Shown here: positions 10,880 to 23,323 of the stretch, in pieces
Layout of the letters: each line of letters starts with the position of its first letter
Position numbering within the stretch: position 1 is the first letter of the stretch
Source: Neoarius graeffei
Taxonomy: Eukaryota > Chordata > Actinopteri > Siluriformes > Ariidae
Length of the DNA stretch: 64,000 nucleotides
Reading direction: 5' to 3'
Assembly: GCF_027579695.1 (NCBI RefSeq)
Contig: NC_083571.1
Location: forward strand, 36,999,943 to 37,063,942
The notes under the pieces: model-generated
What the model was told of the DNA's origin: nothing
Databases searched by the model: none
Seen by the model: the letters and a program-made list of their open reading frames with translations, nothing else
Translations under genes and position numbers: made by a program

Positions 10880-10915
10880 TCGGCGGTGTGTGTGACTGGT
10901 AATTGCTAACACTGG
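10880..10915. repeat. Remnant of the 40-bp minisatellite beyond the SINE
   Basis: Reads GGCGGTGTGTGTGACTGG and then the start of another unit (AACACTGG). Confidence 0.85.
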
Positions 10916-11381
10916 TATGGTAGAAGTCACGCACAGGAAAACCATCAGAAAACCACTTGATGGGTTTCTTTATGTATCCACACTATTCCTATGGGCTCCG
11001 CTCGCGTAGGCCGAGCTCCGCTATAATGGCCAGGGTTCCTGCTGGCGCTCGTCACACTTGTCAGTGACGAACATAATCCGTCAGTGACGAAGAGAAAATT
11101 ACTAGCAGTCATCACGGTGACGAATGTGTGTCATTATCATAAGTCATGTTTTATAGAAATCCCTCGGTTTGCTGAAATCCAACTCCAGTGAAGAGAATTT
11201 GGAAGCCAGAGTGGAAACAATGAGCACGTGCTTGTGACCAATAAAAATCAACGACACATAAATGCCACACGAGCGCCAAACTTTTGACCAATCACAATGC
11301 GTCTTAATCGGCCTGGAGTGGTGATGTAATCATCTCTGCGTGAACCAAACAATGGCGCAGTCTAAACTGGGGATTTATTCG
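10916..11381. other. Unassigned DNA
   Basis: No gene seen. Contains a short imperfect repeat around GTCAGTGACGAA (about 11061 and 11081). Confidence 0.3.
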
Positions 11382-11957
11382 GGCCCGAGCGCCATTCGGT
11401 GTGAAGACCCTATTGTTTTTTTAAGGATTATTATTATTATTAGGGCCCGAGCCCTATGGGCGAAGGCCCTATTGTTCTTGTAAGAGTTCACTATTTAGGG
11501 CCCGAGCCCTATAGGGCGAAGGCCCTATTGTTCTTGTAAGAGTTCACTATTATTAGGGCCCGAGCCCTATGGGCGAAGGCCCTATTGTTCTTGTAAGAGT
11601 TCACTATTATTATTCTTCCGTCTTCTTCTTCTTCTTCTTCCGTCTTCTTCTTCTTCTTTATTTTTCTCCGCTGTTGGGCCATTTTCGGGGTGCTTAGGGC
11701 CCGAGCCCTATGGGCGAAGGCCCTATTGTTCTTGTAAGAGTTCACTATTATTAGGGCCCGAGCCCTATGGGCGAAGGCCCTATTGTTCTTGTAAGAGTTC
11801 ACTATTATTAGGGCCCGAGCCCTATGGGCGAAGGCCCTATTGTTCTTGTAAGAGTTCACTATTATTATTCTTCCGTCTTCTTCTTCTTCTTCTTCTTCTT
11901 CTTCTTCCGTCTTCTTCTTCTTCTTTATTTTTCTCCGCTGTTGGGCCATTTTCGGGG
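11382..11957. repeat. Head of the array: ~58-bp tandem repeats plus CTT-rich block
   Basis: Six copies of a unit of about 58 bp, built on TTAGGGCCCGAGCCCTATGG then CGAAGGCCCTATTGTTCTTG, start at about 11440, 11495, 11553, 11695, 11751 and 11809, separated by (TTA)n. Each unit contains a GGGCC...GGCCC hairpin. A CTTCTTC-rich block with CCGCTGTTGGGCCATTTTCGGGG occurs twice (about 11610-11694 and 11870-11957); the first copy is cut off by a new TTAGGGCCC unit, indicating repeated self-insertion or duplication. Confidence 0.85.
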
Positions 11958-13372
11958 CATTTGCCATGGGCGAAAACGCACGAAATTTGGCGCCAGTTCC
12001 GAGAATTGCCACCGCTACTCAGAACCAGAAGCCCAAACTTGGCCGGGGCTCAGGGCCTCCATAGCGCCCCCTAAGTCGTTGTGATTTTGGCCTCCCGCAT
12101 TAAGGTGCCTGGGTGCCATGTAGTTTGTAGTAGTGGCATGCCATTTGGTACGCATATGTATCTCACTAAGCCGGACAAAAATGTAATGCCAATGCATTAG
12201 CCACGCCCAACAGGAAGTGAGGTAATTTCACTTTTGTGCGAAATGCATGGCCATGAAGACGGCGCAACTCCTCCTAGACCGTTCATAGGAATGTCACCAA
12301 AATTGATACACATCATCTACAGACATGGCTGACAAAAGTTACTAAATACGTTTCATGTAGGATAAAGCGTTCAGACGTTATACGTCAATCAATTTTCGAT
12401 GGAAAATTTTACATGCTTTAAAATTCATAACAAATCTTCTGATTGCTCAAAACTGCTCATACTTCACACGCAAATCACTCATTGGGCTTCTGACATGTTA
12501 CCCAATTTCTGTGATATTTCGCCACTGGGGGCGCTATTTTTGGGCAAAAATTCCAATCTTTCCTCAAATTTGGTCAAACTTCATGGCCACCCTCTTTCTA
12601 CCTCCCATGTCATGTATACCACATTTTGGAAATTTTCGTCCATGGGGGGCGCTGTTTTTGGCCGACGCAATTGCTCCAAAACGGGTTTTTGGTTAATAAT
12701 TGCATGATGCTTTTCGTTCACACCACTACCTTGTGATAGTACGTTGCTGTTGTAGACACTTATTTTTCCTACTCATAATCGCTCATGTACAGCATAGCGC
12801 CACCTACTGACATGGGAAAAACCAAAAAATTTATTCGTCAAAAATCTATATCTCATCTTCTATTTACTCAATTGTCATCAAACTTCATACGCAAACTCTT
12901 CATAGCTCACCTGACATATTCGCCAAATTTTGTGCACTTTCGCCACTGGGCGCGCTATTTTTGGGCAAAAAATCCAATCTTTCCTCAAATTTGGTCAAAC
13001 TTCACGGCCACCCTCTTACTACCTCCCATGTCATGTATACCACATTTTGGGAATTTTCGTCCATGGGGGGCGCTGTTTTTGGCCGACGCAATTGCTCCAA
13101 AACGGGTTTTTGGGAAATAATTCCATAATGCTTTTCCTTCACACCACTACCTTGTGATAGTACGTTGCTGTTGTAGACACTTATTTCTCCAACTCATAAT
13201 CGCTCATGTACAGCATAGCGCCACCTACTGACATGGGAAAAACCAAAAAATTTATTCTTCAAAAATCTATATCTCATCTTCTATTTACTCAATTGTCATC
13301 AAACTTCATACGCAAACTCTTCATAGCTCACCTGACATATACGCCAAATTTTGTGCACTTTCGCTATTATTA
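11958..13372. repeat. Array monomer 1 (with internal duplication)
   Basis: Begins CATTTGCCATGGGCGAAAAC. The block containing GGGCGCTATTTTTGGGC and ATAGCGCCACCTACTGACATG occurs twice (about 12520-12930 and 12945-13365), so this monomer is about 420 bp longer than the others. It is cut at (TTA)n by the next GGCCCCGAGC block. Confidence 0.8.
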
Positions 13373-15800
13373 TTAGGCCCCGAGCACCGTTCAGTGCGAG
13401 ACCCTATTGTTGCCATGTGTCCAATTCTGTGCTTTGTCGCAATTGTGGGAGTAATGTCTCTTGCCGAGGACGCTGTGGAAGGTTTTTCGCGGGGACGCAT
13501 GCCCCCGCCCCCCTTGGCCACTGGCGCGAGGGCCTGTCGAGGCCGCTTGCGGCTTTAATTATTCTTCCGTCTTCTTCTTCTTCTTCTTCTTCTTCTTCTT
13601 CTTCTTCTTCTTCTTTATTTTTCTCCGCTGTTGGGCCATTTTCGGGGCGCTTGCCATGGGCGAAAACGCACGAAATTTGGCACCACTTCCGAGAATTGCC
13701 ACCGCTACTCAGAACCAAAAGCCCAAACTTGGCCAGGGCTCAGGGCCTCTATAGCGCCCCCTAAGTCGTTGTGATTTTGGCCTCCCGCATTAAGGTGCCT
13801 GGTTGCCATATAGTTTGTAGTCCTGGCATGCCATTTGGTACGCATATGTATCTCACTAAGCCGGACAAAAATGTAATGCCAATGCATTAGCCACGCCCAA
13901 CAGGAAGTGAGGTAATTTCACTTTTGTGCGAAATGCATGGCCACGAAGATGGCGCAACTCCTCCTAGACCATTCATAGGAATGTCACCACAATTGATACA
14001 CATCATCTACAGACATGGCTGACAAAAGTTACTAAATACGTTTCACGTAGGATAAACCGTTCAGAAGTTATACGTCAATCAATTTTCACTTCAAAATTTT
14101 ACATGCTAAAAAATTCATAACAAATCTTCTAATTGCTCAAAACTGCTCATACTTCACACGCTAATCACTCATTGGGCTTCTGACATGTTACCCAATTTCT
14201 GTGATATTTCGCCACTGGGGGCGCTATTTTTGGGCAAAAAATCCAATCTTTCCTCAAATTTGGTCAAACTTCACGGCCACCCTCTTACTACCTCCCATGT
14301 CATGTATACCACATTTTGGGAATTTTCGTCCATGGGGGGCGCTGTTTTTGGCCGACGCAATTTCTCCAAAATGGGTTTTTGGTTAATAATTCCATAATGC
14401 TTTTCCTTCACACCACTACCTTGTGATAGTACGTTGCTGTTGTAGACACTTATTTTTCCAACTCATAATCGCTCATGTACAGCATAGCGCCACCTACTGA
14501 CATGGGAAAAACCAAAAAATTTATTCTTCAAAAATCTATATCTCATCTTCTACTTACTCAATTTTCATCACACTTCATACGCAAACTCTTCATAGCTCAC
14601 CTGACATGTACGCCAAATTTTGTGCACTTTCGCCCCTGGGGGTGCTGGTTATGGCAGAAATGATATTGCAGCTTCTGATTTGTCAACCTTGGCAAGCAAA
14701 CTCTTTACAAGACCCTTATTGGGGCGCTTGCCATGGTCGACAACGCTCGAAATTTGGCTCCTTTTTCTTAGACTGCCACCGCTACTGAGAACCAGAAGCC
14801 CAGATCCAGGCGGGCCTCAGGGCCTCTATAGCGCCCCCTAACGTGTTGTGATTTTTGCCTCTCGCATTAAGGTGCCTGGTTGCCATGTAGTTTGTAGTAG
14901 TGGCATGCCCTTTGGTAAGCATATGTATCTCACCAAGCCGGTCAAAAATGTAATGCCAATGCATTAGCCACGCCCTACAGGAAGTGAGGTAATTTCACTT
15001 TTGTGCGAAATGCATGGCCACGAACACGGCGCAACTCCTCCTAGACCGTTCATAGGAACGTCACCAAAATTGATACACATCATCTACAGACATGGCTGAC
15101 AAAAGTTACTAAATACGTTTCACGTAGGGTAAACCGTTCAGAAGTTATACGTCAATCATTTTTCAATGCAGAATTTCACATGCTTAAAAATTCATAACAA
15201 ATCTTCTAATTGCTCAACACTGCTCATACTTCACACGCAAATCACTCATTGGGCTTCTGACATGTGACCCAATTTCTGTGATGTTTCGCCACTGGGGGCG
15301 CTATTTTTGGGCAAAAACTCCAATCTTTCCTCAAATTTGGTCAAACTTCACGGCCACCCTCTTACTACCTCCCATGTCATGTATACCACATTTTGGGAAT
15401 TTTCGTCCATGGGGGGCGCTGTTTTTGGCCCACGCTATTGCTCCAAAACGGGTTTTCGGTAAATAATTCCATTCTGCTTTTCCTTCACACCACTACCTTG
15501 TGATTGTAGGTTGCTGTTGTAGACACTTATTTTTCCAACTCTTAATCGCTCATGTACAGCATAGCGCCACCTACTGACATGGGAAAAACCAAAAAATTTA
15601 TTCTTCAAAAATCTATATCTCATCTTCTATTTACTCAATTGTCATCAAACTTCATACGCAAACTCTTCATAGCTCACCTGACATATATGCCAAATTTTGT
15701 GCACTTGCGCCCCAGGGGGTGCTGATTATGGCAAAAATGATATTGCAGCTTCTGATTTGTCAAACTTGGCAAGCAAACTCTTTTCAAGACCCTTATTGAG
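13373..15800. repeat. Array dimer I (leader block + two monomers)
   Basis: Leader 13373-13646 (GGCCCCGAGCACCG, then TTGCCATGTGTCCAATTCTG, a CTT tract and CCGCTGTTGGGCC), monomer 13647-14723, monomer 14724-15800. The two monomers differ consistently at their starts: CCATGGGCGAAAACG in the first against CCATGGTCGACAACG in the second. Confidence 0.85.
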
Positions 15801-18227
15801 GCGCTTGCCATGGTCGACAACGCACGAAGTACGAGACCCTATTGTTGCCATGTGTCCTATTCTGTGCTTTGTCGCCATTGTGGGAGTAATGTCTCTTGCC
15901 GCAGAAGCTGTGGAAGGTTTTTCGCAGGGACGCATGCCCCCGCCCCCCTTGGCCGCTGGCGCGAGGGCCCGTCGAGGCCGCTTGCGGCTTTAATTATTCT
16001 TCCGTCTTCTTCTTCTTCTTCTTCCGTCTTCTTCTTCTTCTTTATTTTTCTCCGCTGTTGGGCCATTTTCGGGGTGCTTGCCATGGGCGAAAACGCACGA
16101 AATTTGGCACCACTTCCGAGAATTGCCACCGCTACTCAGAACCAAAAGCCCAAACTTGGCCGGGGCTCAGGGCCTCTATAGCGCCCCCAAAGTCGTTGTG
16201 ATTTTGGCCTCCCGCATTAAGGTGCCTGGTTGCCATATAGTTTGTAGTACTGGCATGCCATTTGGTACGCATATGTAGCTCACTAAGCCGGACAAAAATG
16301 TAATGCCAATGCATTAGCCACGCCCAACAGGAAGTGAGGTAATTTCACTTTTGTGCGAAATGCATGGCCACGAAGACGGCGCAACTCCTCCTAGACCGTT
16401 CATAGGAATGTCACCAAAATTGATACACATCATCTACAGACATGGCTGACAAAAGTTACTAAATACGTTTCACGTAGGATAAACCGTTCAGAAGTTATAC
16501 GTCAATCAATTTTCACTTCAAAATTATACATGCTAAAAAATTCATAACAAATCTTCTGATTGCTCATAACTGCTCATACTTCACACGCTCATCACTCATT
16601 GGGCTTCTGACATGTTACCCAATGTCTGTGATATTTCGCCACTGGGGGCGCTATTTTTGGGCAAAAAATCCAATCTTTCCTCAAATTTGGTCAAACTTCA
16701 CGGCCACCCTCTTACTACCTCCCATGTCATGTATACCACATTTTGGGAATTTTCTTCCATGGGGGGCGCTGTTTTTGGCTGACGCAATTGCTCCAAAACG
16801 GGTTTTTGGTTAATAAATCCATAATGCTTTTCCTTCACACCACTACCTTGTGACAGTACGTTGCTGTTGTAGACACTTATTTTTCCAACTCATAATCGCT
16901 CATGTACAGCATAGCGCCACCTACTGACATGGGAAAAACAAAAAAATTTATTCTTCAAAAATCTCCATCTCATCTTCTATTTACTCAATTTTCATCACAC
17001 TTCATACGCACACTCTTCATAGCTCACCTGACATATACGCCAAATTTTGTGCACTTTCGCCCCTGGGGGTGCTGGTTATGGCAGAAATGATATTGCAGCT
17101 TCTGATTTGTCAACCTTGGCAAGCAAACTCTTTACAAGACCCTTATTGGGGCGCTTGCCTTGGTCGACAACGCTCGAAATTTGGCTCCTTTTTCTTAGAC
17201 TGCCACCCCTACTGAGAACCAGAAGCCCAGATCCAGGCGGGCCTCAGGGCCTCTATAGCGCCCCCTAACGTGTTGTGATTTTTGCCTCTCGCATTAAGGT
17301 GCCTGGTTGCCATGTAGTTTGTAGTAGTGGCATGCCCTTTGGTACGCTTATGTATCTCACCAAGCCGGACAAATATGTAATGCCAATGCATTAGCCACGC
17401 CCTACAGGAAGTGAGGTAATTTCACTTTTGTGCGAAATGCATGGCCACGAAGACGGCGCAACTCCTCCTAGACCGTTCATTGGAACGTCACCAAAATTGA
17501 TACACATCATCTACAGATATGGCTGACAAAAGTTGCTAAATACGTTTCACGTAGGATAAACCGTTCAGAAGTTATACGTCAATCATTTTTCAATGCAGAA
17601 TTTTACATGCTTAAAAATTCATAACAAATCTTCTAATTGCTCAACACTGCTCATACTTCACACGCAAATCACTCATTGGGCTTCTGACATGTGACCCAAT
17701 TTCTGTGATGTTTCGCCACTGGGGGCGCTATTTTTGGGCAAAACATCCAATCTTTCCTCAAATTTGGTCAAACTTCACGGCCACCCTCTTACTACCTCCC
17801 ATGTCATGTATACCACATTTTCGGAATTTTCGTCCATGGGGGGCGCTGTTTTTGGCCCATGCAATTGCTCCAAAACGGGTTTTTGGTAAATAATTCCATA
17901 ATGCTTTTCCTTCACACCACTACCTTGTGATTGTACGTTGCTGTTGTAGATACTTATTTTTCCAACTCATAATCGCTCATGTACAGCATAGCGCCACCTA
18001 CTGACATGGGAAAAACAAAAAAATTTATTCTTCAAAAATCTATATCTCATCTTCTATTTACTCAATTGTCATCAAACTTCATACGCAAACTCTTCATAGC
18101 TCACCTGACATATACGCCAAATTTTGTGCACTTTCGCCCCTGGGGGTGCTGATTATGGCAAAAATGATATTGCAGCTTCTGATTTGTCAAACTTGGCAAG
18201 CAAACTCTTTTCAAGACCCTTATTGAG
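15801..18227. repeat. Array dimer II
   Basis: Leader 15801-16073, monomer 16074-17150, monomer 17151-18227. Same order and alternating monomer types as dimer I. The leader begins with a truncated monomer start (CGACAACGCACGAAG) joined to ACGAGACCCTATTGTTGCC. Confidence 0.88.
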
Positions 18228-20560
18228 GCGCTTGCCATGGTCGACAACGCACGAAGTGCGAGACCCTATTGTTGCCATGTGTCCAATTCTGTGCTTTGTC
18301 GCCATTGTGGGAGTAATGTCTCTTGCCGCAGAAGCTGTGGAAGGTTTTTCGCAGGGACGCATGCCCCCGCCCCCCTTGGCCGCTGGCGCGAGGGCCCGTC
18401 GAGGCCGCTTGCGGCTTTAATTATTCTTCCGTCTTCTTCTTCTTCTTCTTCTTTATTTTTCTCCGCTGTTGGGCCATTTTCGGGGCGCTTGCCATGGGCG
18501 AAAACGCACGAAATTTGGCACCACTTCCGAGAATTGCCACCGCTACTCAGAACCAGAAGCCCAAACTTGGCCGGGGCTCAGGGCCTCTATAGCGCCCCCT
18601 AAGTCGTTGTGATTTTGGTCTCCCGCATTAAGGTGCCTGGTTGCCATGTAGTTTGTAGTAGTCACATGCCATTTGGTACGCATATGTATCTCACTAAGCC
18701 GGACAAAAATGTAATGCCAATGCATTAGCCACGCCCAACAGGAAGTGAGGTAATTTCACTTTTGTGCGAAATGCATGGCCACGAAGACGGCGCAACTCCT
18801 CCTAGACCGTTCATAGGAATGTCACCAAAATTGATACACATCATCTACAGACATGGCTGACATAAGTTACTAAATACGTTTCACGTAGGATAAACCGTTC
18901 AGAAGTTATGCGTCAATCAATTTTTGATGCAAAATTTTACATGCTTAAAAATTCATAACAAATCTTCTGATTGCTCAAAACTGCTCATACTTCACACGCA
19001 AATCACTCATTGGGCTTCTGACATGTTACCCAATTTCTGTGATATTTCGCCACTGGGGGCGCTATTTTTGGGCAAAAATTCCAATCTTTCCTCAAATTTG
19101 GTCAAACTTCACGGCCACCCTCTTACTACCTCCCATGTCATGTATACCACGTTTTGGAAATTTTCGTCCATGGGGGGCGCTGTTTTTGGCCGACGCAATT
19201 GCTCCAAAACGGGTTTTTGGTAAATAATTCCATAATGCTTTTCCTTCACACCACTACCTTGTGATAGTACGTTGCTGTTGTAGACACTTATTTTTCCAAC
19301 TCATAATCGCTCATGTACAGCATAGCGCCACCTACTGACATGGGAAAAACCAAAAAATTTATTCTTCAAAAATCTATATCTCATCTTCTATTTACTCAAT
19401 TGTCATCAAACTTCATAAGCAAACTATTCATAGCTCACCTGACGTCTACGCCAAATTTTGTGCACTTTCGCCCCTGGGGGTGCTGGTTATGGCAAAAATG
19501 ATATTGCAGCTTCTGATTTGTCAAACTTGGCAAGCAAACTCTTTACAAGACCCTTATTAGGGCGCTTGCCATGGTCGACAACGCACGAAATTTGGCTCCT
19601 TTTTCTTAGACTGCCACCGCTACTGAGAACCAGAAGCCCAGATCCAGGCGGGCCTCAGGGCCTCTATAGCGCCCCCTAACTCGTTGTTATTTTGGCCTCC
19701 CGCATTAAGGTGCCTGGTTGCCATGTAGTTTGTAGTAGTGGCATGCCATTTGGTACGCATATGTATCTCACTAAGCCGGACAAAAATGTAATGCCAATGC
19801 ATTAGCCACGCCCAACAGGAAGTGAGGTAATTTCACTTTTGTGCGAAATGCATGGCCACGAAGACGGCGCAACTCCTCCTAGACTGTTCATTGGAATGTC
19901 ACCAAAATTGATACACATCATCTACAGACATGGCTGACAAAAGTTACTAAATACGTTTCACGTAGCATAAACCGTTCAGAAGTTATGCGTCAATCAATTT
20001 TCAATGCAAAATTTTACATGCTTAAAAATTCATAACAAATCTTCTAATTGCTCAAAACTGCTCATACTTCACACGCAAATCACTCATTGGGCTTCTGACA
20101 TGTTACCCAATTTCTGTGATATTTCGCCACTGGGGGCGCTATTTTTGGGCAAAAAATCCAATCTTTCCTCAAATTTGGTCAAACTTCACGGCCACCCTCT
20201 TACTACCTCCCATGTCATGTATACCACATTTTGGGAATTTTCGTCCATGGGGGGCGCTGTTTTTGGCCGACGCAATTGCTCCAAAACGGGTTTTTGGTAA
20301 ATAATTCCATAATGCTTTTCCTTCACACCACTTCCTTGTGATAGTGCGTTGCTGTTGTAGACACTTATTTCTCCAACTCATAATCGCTCATGTACAGCAT
20401 AGCGCCACCTACTGACATGGGAAAAACCAAAAAATTTATTCTTCAAAAATCTATATCTCATCTTCTCTTTACTCAATTGTCATCAAACTTCATACGCAAA
20501 CTCTTCATAGCTCACCTGACATGTACGCCAAATTTTGTGCACTTTCACCCCTGGGGGTTA
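18228..20560. repeat. Array dimer III (3' end diverges)
   Basis: Leader 18228-18484, monomer 18485-19561, monomer 19562 to about 20560. The second monomer breaks off within its last block, where TTATTATTATT leads into a different segment. Confidence 0.85.
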
Positions 20561-21218
20561 TTATTATTATTTTTCTGTCGCATTTGACCTTATTTGAGGC
20601 ATTTCCCCATGCACGAAAACTCATGAAATTTGATACACACATCAGTCATTGTAACCGCTTCTCAGCCACAGACGTTTGGCCCCGGGCGTGGCCCAGGGAC
20701 TTCATAGCGCCCCCTAATTGAAACAAATCTCTTCAGAACTTATGGCCAGAACCTTACTCAGAACCCTTAGATCAGTTCAAGAATGACATGAATCATGACA
20801 GTTGTCCTAGCAACACACACACACACACACTGCAAACACAGGGAAGCTAAGATGACTTAAGATTACAGCGTGAGATGGAGATAAGGAGGAGACACATGTA
20901 TAGTTTTGTACATATATAAATGTACATTTTCACACCACAGAAACACACACACACACACACACACACACATACTTTAGTGTTTGTCTGTCTGTCTCTCATC
21001 CGTCAAGCAGTCATGGCATTTGCAACATGCACATCACCTTTGAACATTTGATGAATATATGACATGTGACTGTTTTGTTGGGTGGCGGAATGTCCTGGGT
21101 TGCGGAACCACATGGGCGAGGGCCCGTCAAGGCCGCTAGCGGCTTTAATATTATTCTTCCGTCTTCTTCTTCTTCTTCTTCTTCTTTATTTTTCTCCGCT
21201 GTTGGGCCATTTTCGGGG
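20561..21218. repeat. Diverged array segment with CA tracts
   Basis: Begins (TTA)n, TTTTCTGTCGCATTTGACC, CATGCACGAAAACTC, ATAGCGCCCCCTAA: a distant relative of the monomer start. The segment of about 350 bp that follows (about 20808-21152) is nearly the same as 25990-26322. It includes two CA microsatellites (20812-20830, 20943-20970) and ends in GAGGGCCCGTCAAGGCCGCT. Confidence 0.75.
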
Positions 21219-23100
21219 CGCTTGCCATGGGCGAAAACGCTTGAAATTTGGCACCAGTTCCGAGAATTGCCACCGCTACTCAGAACCAAAAGCCCAAACT
21301 TGGCCGGGGCTCAGGGCCTCTATAGCGCCCCCTAAGTCGTTGTGATTTTGGCCTCCCGCATTAAGGTGCCTGGTTGCCATGTAGTTTGTAGAAGTGGCAT
21401 GCAATTTGGTACGCATATGTATCTCACTAAGCCGGACAAAAATGTAATGCCAATGCATTAGCCACGCCCAACAGGAAGTGAGGTAATTTCACTTTTGTGC
21501 AAAATGCATGGCCACGAAGACGGCGCAACTCCTCCTAGACCGTTCATAGGAATGTCACCAAAATTGAAACACATCATCTTCAGACACGGCTGACAAAAGT
21601 TACTAAATACGTTTCACGTTGGATAAACCGTTCAGAAGTTATACGTCAATCACTTTTCAATGCAAAATTTTACATGCTTAAAAATTCATAACAAATCTTC
21701 TAATTGCTCAAAACTGCTCATACTTCGCACGCACATCACTCATTGGGCTTCTGACATGTTCCCCAATTTCTGTGATATTTCGCCACTGGGGGCGCTATTT
21801 TTGGGCAAAAAAAATCCAATCTTTCCTCAAATTTGGTCAAACTTCACGGCCACCCTCTTACTACCTCCCATGTCATGTATACCACATTTTGGGAGTTTTC
21901 GTCCATGGGGGGCGCTGTTTTTGGCCGACGCAATTGCTCCAAAACGGGTTTTTGGTAAGCTTGCCATGGTCGACAACGCACGAAATTTGGCTCCTTTTTC
22001 TTAGACTGCCACCGCTACTGAGAACCAGAAGCCCAGATCCAGGCGGGCCTCAGGGCCTCTATAGCGCCCCCTAACTCGTAGTGATTTTGGCCTCCCGCAT
22101 TAAAGTGCCTGGTTGCCATGTAGTTTGTAGTAGTGGCATGCCATTTGGTAGGCATATGTATCTCTCTAAGCCGGACAAAAATGTAATGCCAATGCATTAG
22201 CCACGCCCAACAGGAAGTGAGGTAATTTCACTTTGGTGCGAAATGCATGGCCACGAAGACGGCGCAACTCCTCCTAGACCGTTCATAGGAATGTCACCAA
22301 AATTGAAAGACATCATCTACAGACATGGCTGACAAAAGTTACTAAATACGTTTCACGTGGCATAAACCGTTCAGAAGTTATACGTCAATCAATTTTCAAT
22401 GCAAAATTTTACATGCTTAAAAATTCATAACAAATCTTCTAATTGCTCAAAAGTGCTCAAACTTCACAAGCAAATCACTCATTGTGCTTCTGACATGTTA
22501 CCCAATTTCTGTGATATTTCGCCACTGGGGGCGCTATTTTTGGGCAAAAATTCCAATCTTTCCTCAAATTTGGTCAAACTTCACGGCCACCCTCTTCCTA
22601 CCTCCCATGTCATGTATACCACATTTTGGGAATTTTCGTCCATGGGGGGCGCTGTTTTTGGCCGACGCAATTGCTCCAAAACGGGTTTTTGGTAAATAAT
22701 TCCATAATGCTTTTCCTTCACTCCACTACCTTGTGATAGTGCGTTGCTGTTGTAGACACTTATTTTTCCAACTCGTAATCGCTCATGTACAGCATAGCGC
22801 CACCTACTGACATGGGAAAAACCAAAAAATTTATTCTTCAAAAATCTATATCTCATCTTCTATTTACTCAATTGTCTTCAAACTTCATACGCAAACTCTT
22901 CATAGCTCACCTGACATATAGGCCAAATTTTCTGCACTTTCGCCCCTGGGGGTGCTGGTTATGGCAAAAATGATATTGCAGCTTCTGATTTGTCAAACTT
23001 GGCAAGCAAACTCTTTACGGTATTTCGCGGGGACGCATGCCCCCGCCCCCCTTGGCCGCTGGCGCGAGGGCCCGTCGAGGCCGCTTGCGGCTTTAATTAT
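21219..23100. repeat. Array monomers 8 (deleted) and 9 plus terminal block
   Basis: Monomer 8 (21219-21956) jumps from GGGTTTTTGGTAA directly to GCTTGCCATGGTCGAC, losing about 340 bp. Monomer 9 (21957 to about 23016) is full. It joins a truncated leader block (TTTCGCGGGGACGCATGCCC to GGCCGCTTGCGGCTTTAATT) ending in (TTA)n at about 23100. Confidence 0.82.
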
Positions 23101-23323
23101 TATTATTATTATTATTTTTCTGTTGCGTTAGGCTTTTTTTGAGCCATTTCCCATGCACGAAAAGTCATGAAATTTGATACACACATCAGTCATTGTAACT
23201 GCTTCTCAGCCACAGACGTTTGGCCCCGGGCGTGGCCCAGGGACTTCATAGCGCCCCCTAATGTCATGGAGTCCTTGGATTGGCATATAGTTTCAGCTAC
23301 GTATACCAAATTCAGTATGTATG
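23101..23323. repeat. Diverged array relative, left flank of hAT insertion
   Basis: After (TTA)n, sequence like 20570-20730 (CATGCACGAAAAGTCATG, GGCCCCGGGCGTGGCCC, CATAGCGCCCCCTAAT). It continues on the other side of the inserted element at 24430. Confidence 0.7.

Larger units (their letters stand above)
11382..23100. repeat. Higher-order repeat array (~1,077-bp monomers, ~2.43-kb dimers)
   Basis: Nine related monomers run head to tail. Landmarks recur in fixed order: GCGCTTGCCATGG, AGGAAGTGAGGTAATTTCAC, GGGGGCGCTATTTTTGGGC, ATAGCGCCACCTACTGACATG, and CCTGGGGGTGCTGGTTATGG. Monomer starts at 13647, 14724, 15801, then 16074, 17151, 18228, then 18485, 19562 are each 1,077 bp apart within a dimer. 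Every second monomer is preceded by an extra block of about 260-275 bp, giving a repeat of about 2.43 kb three times. No rRNA, tRNA or gene family matches; the short frames in it recur only because the DNA does. Family name unknown to me; sequences of this GGGCCCGAGC type are common interspersed repeats in fish. Confidence 0.9.

Noticed and set aside
11509-23000. Dozens of 60-120 codon frames in the array, such as a - strand 60-residue frame starting MHWHYIFVRLSEIHM seen in nearly every monomer
   Set aside because: They recur because the DNA itself repeats; differences between copies are not biased to silent sites, composition is odd, and no domain is recognisable. CTT tracts produce artificial poly-Ser/Phe/Glu frames.
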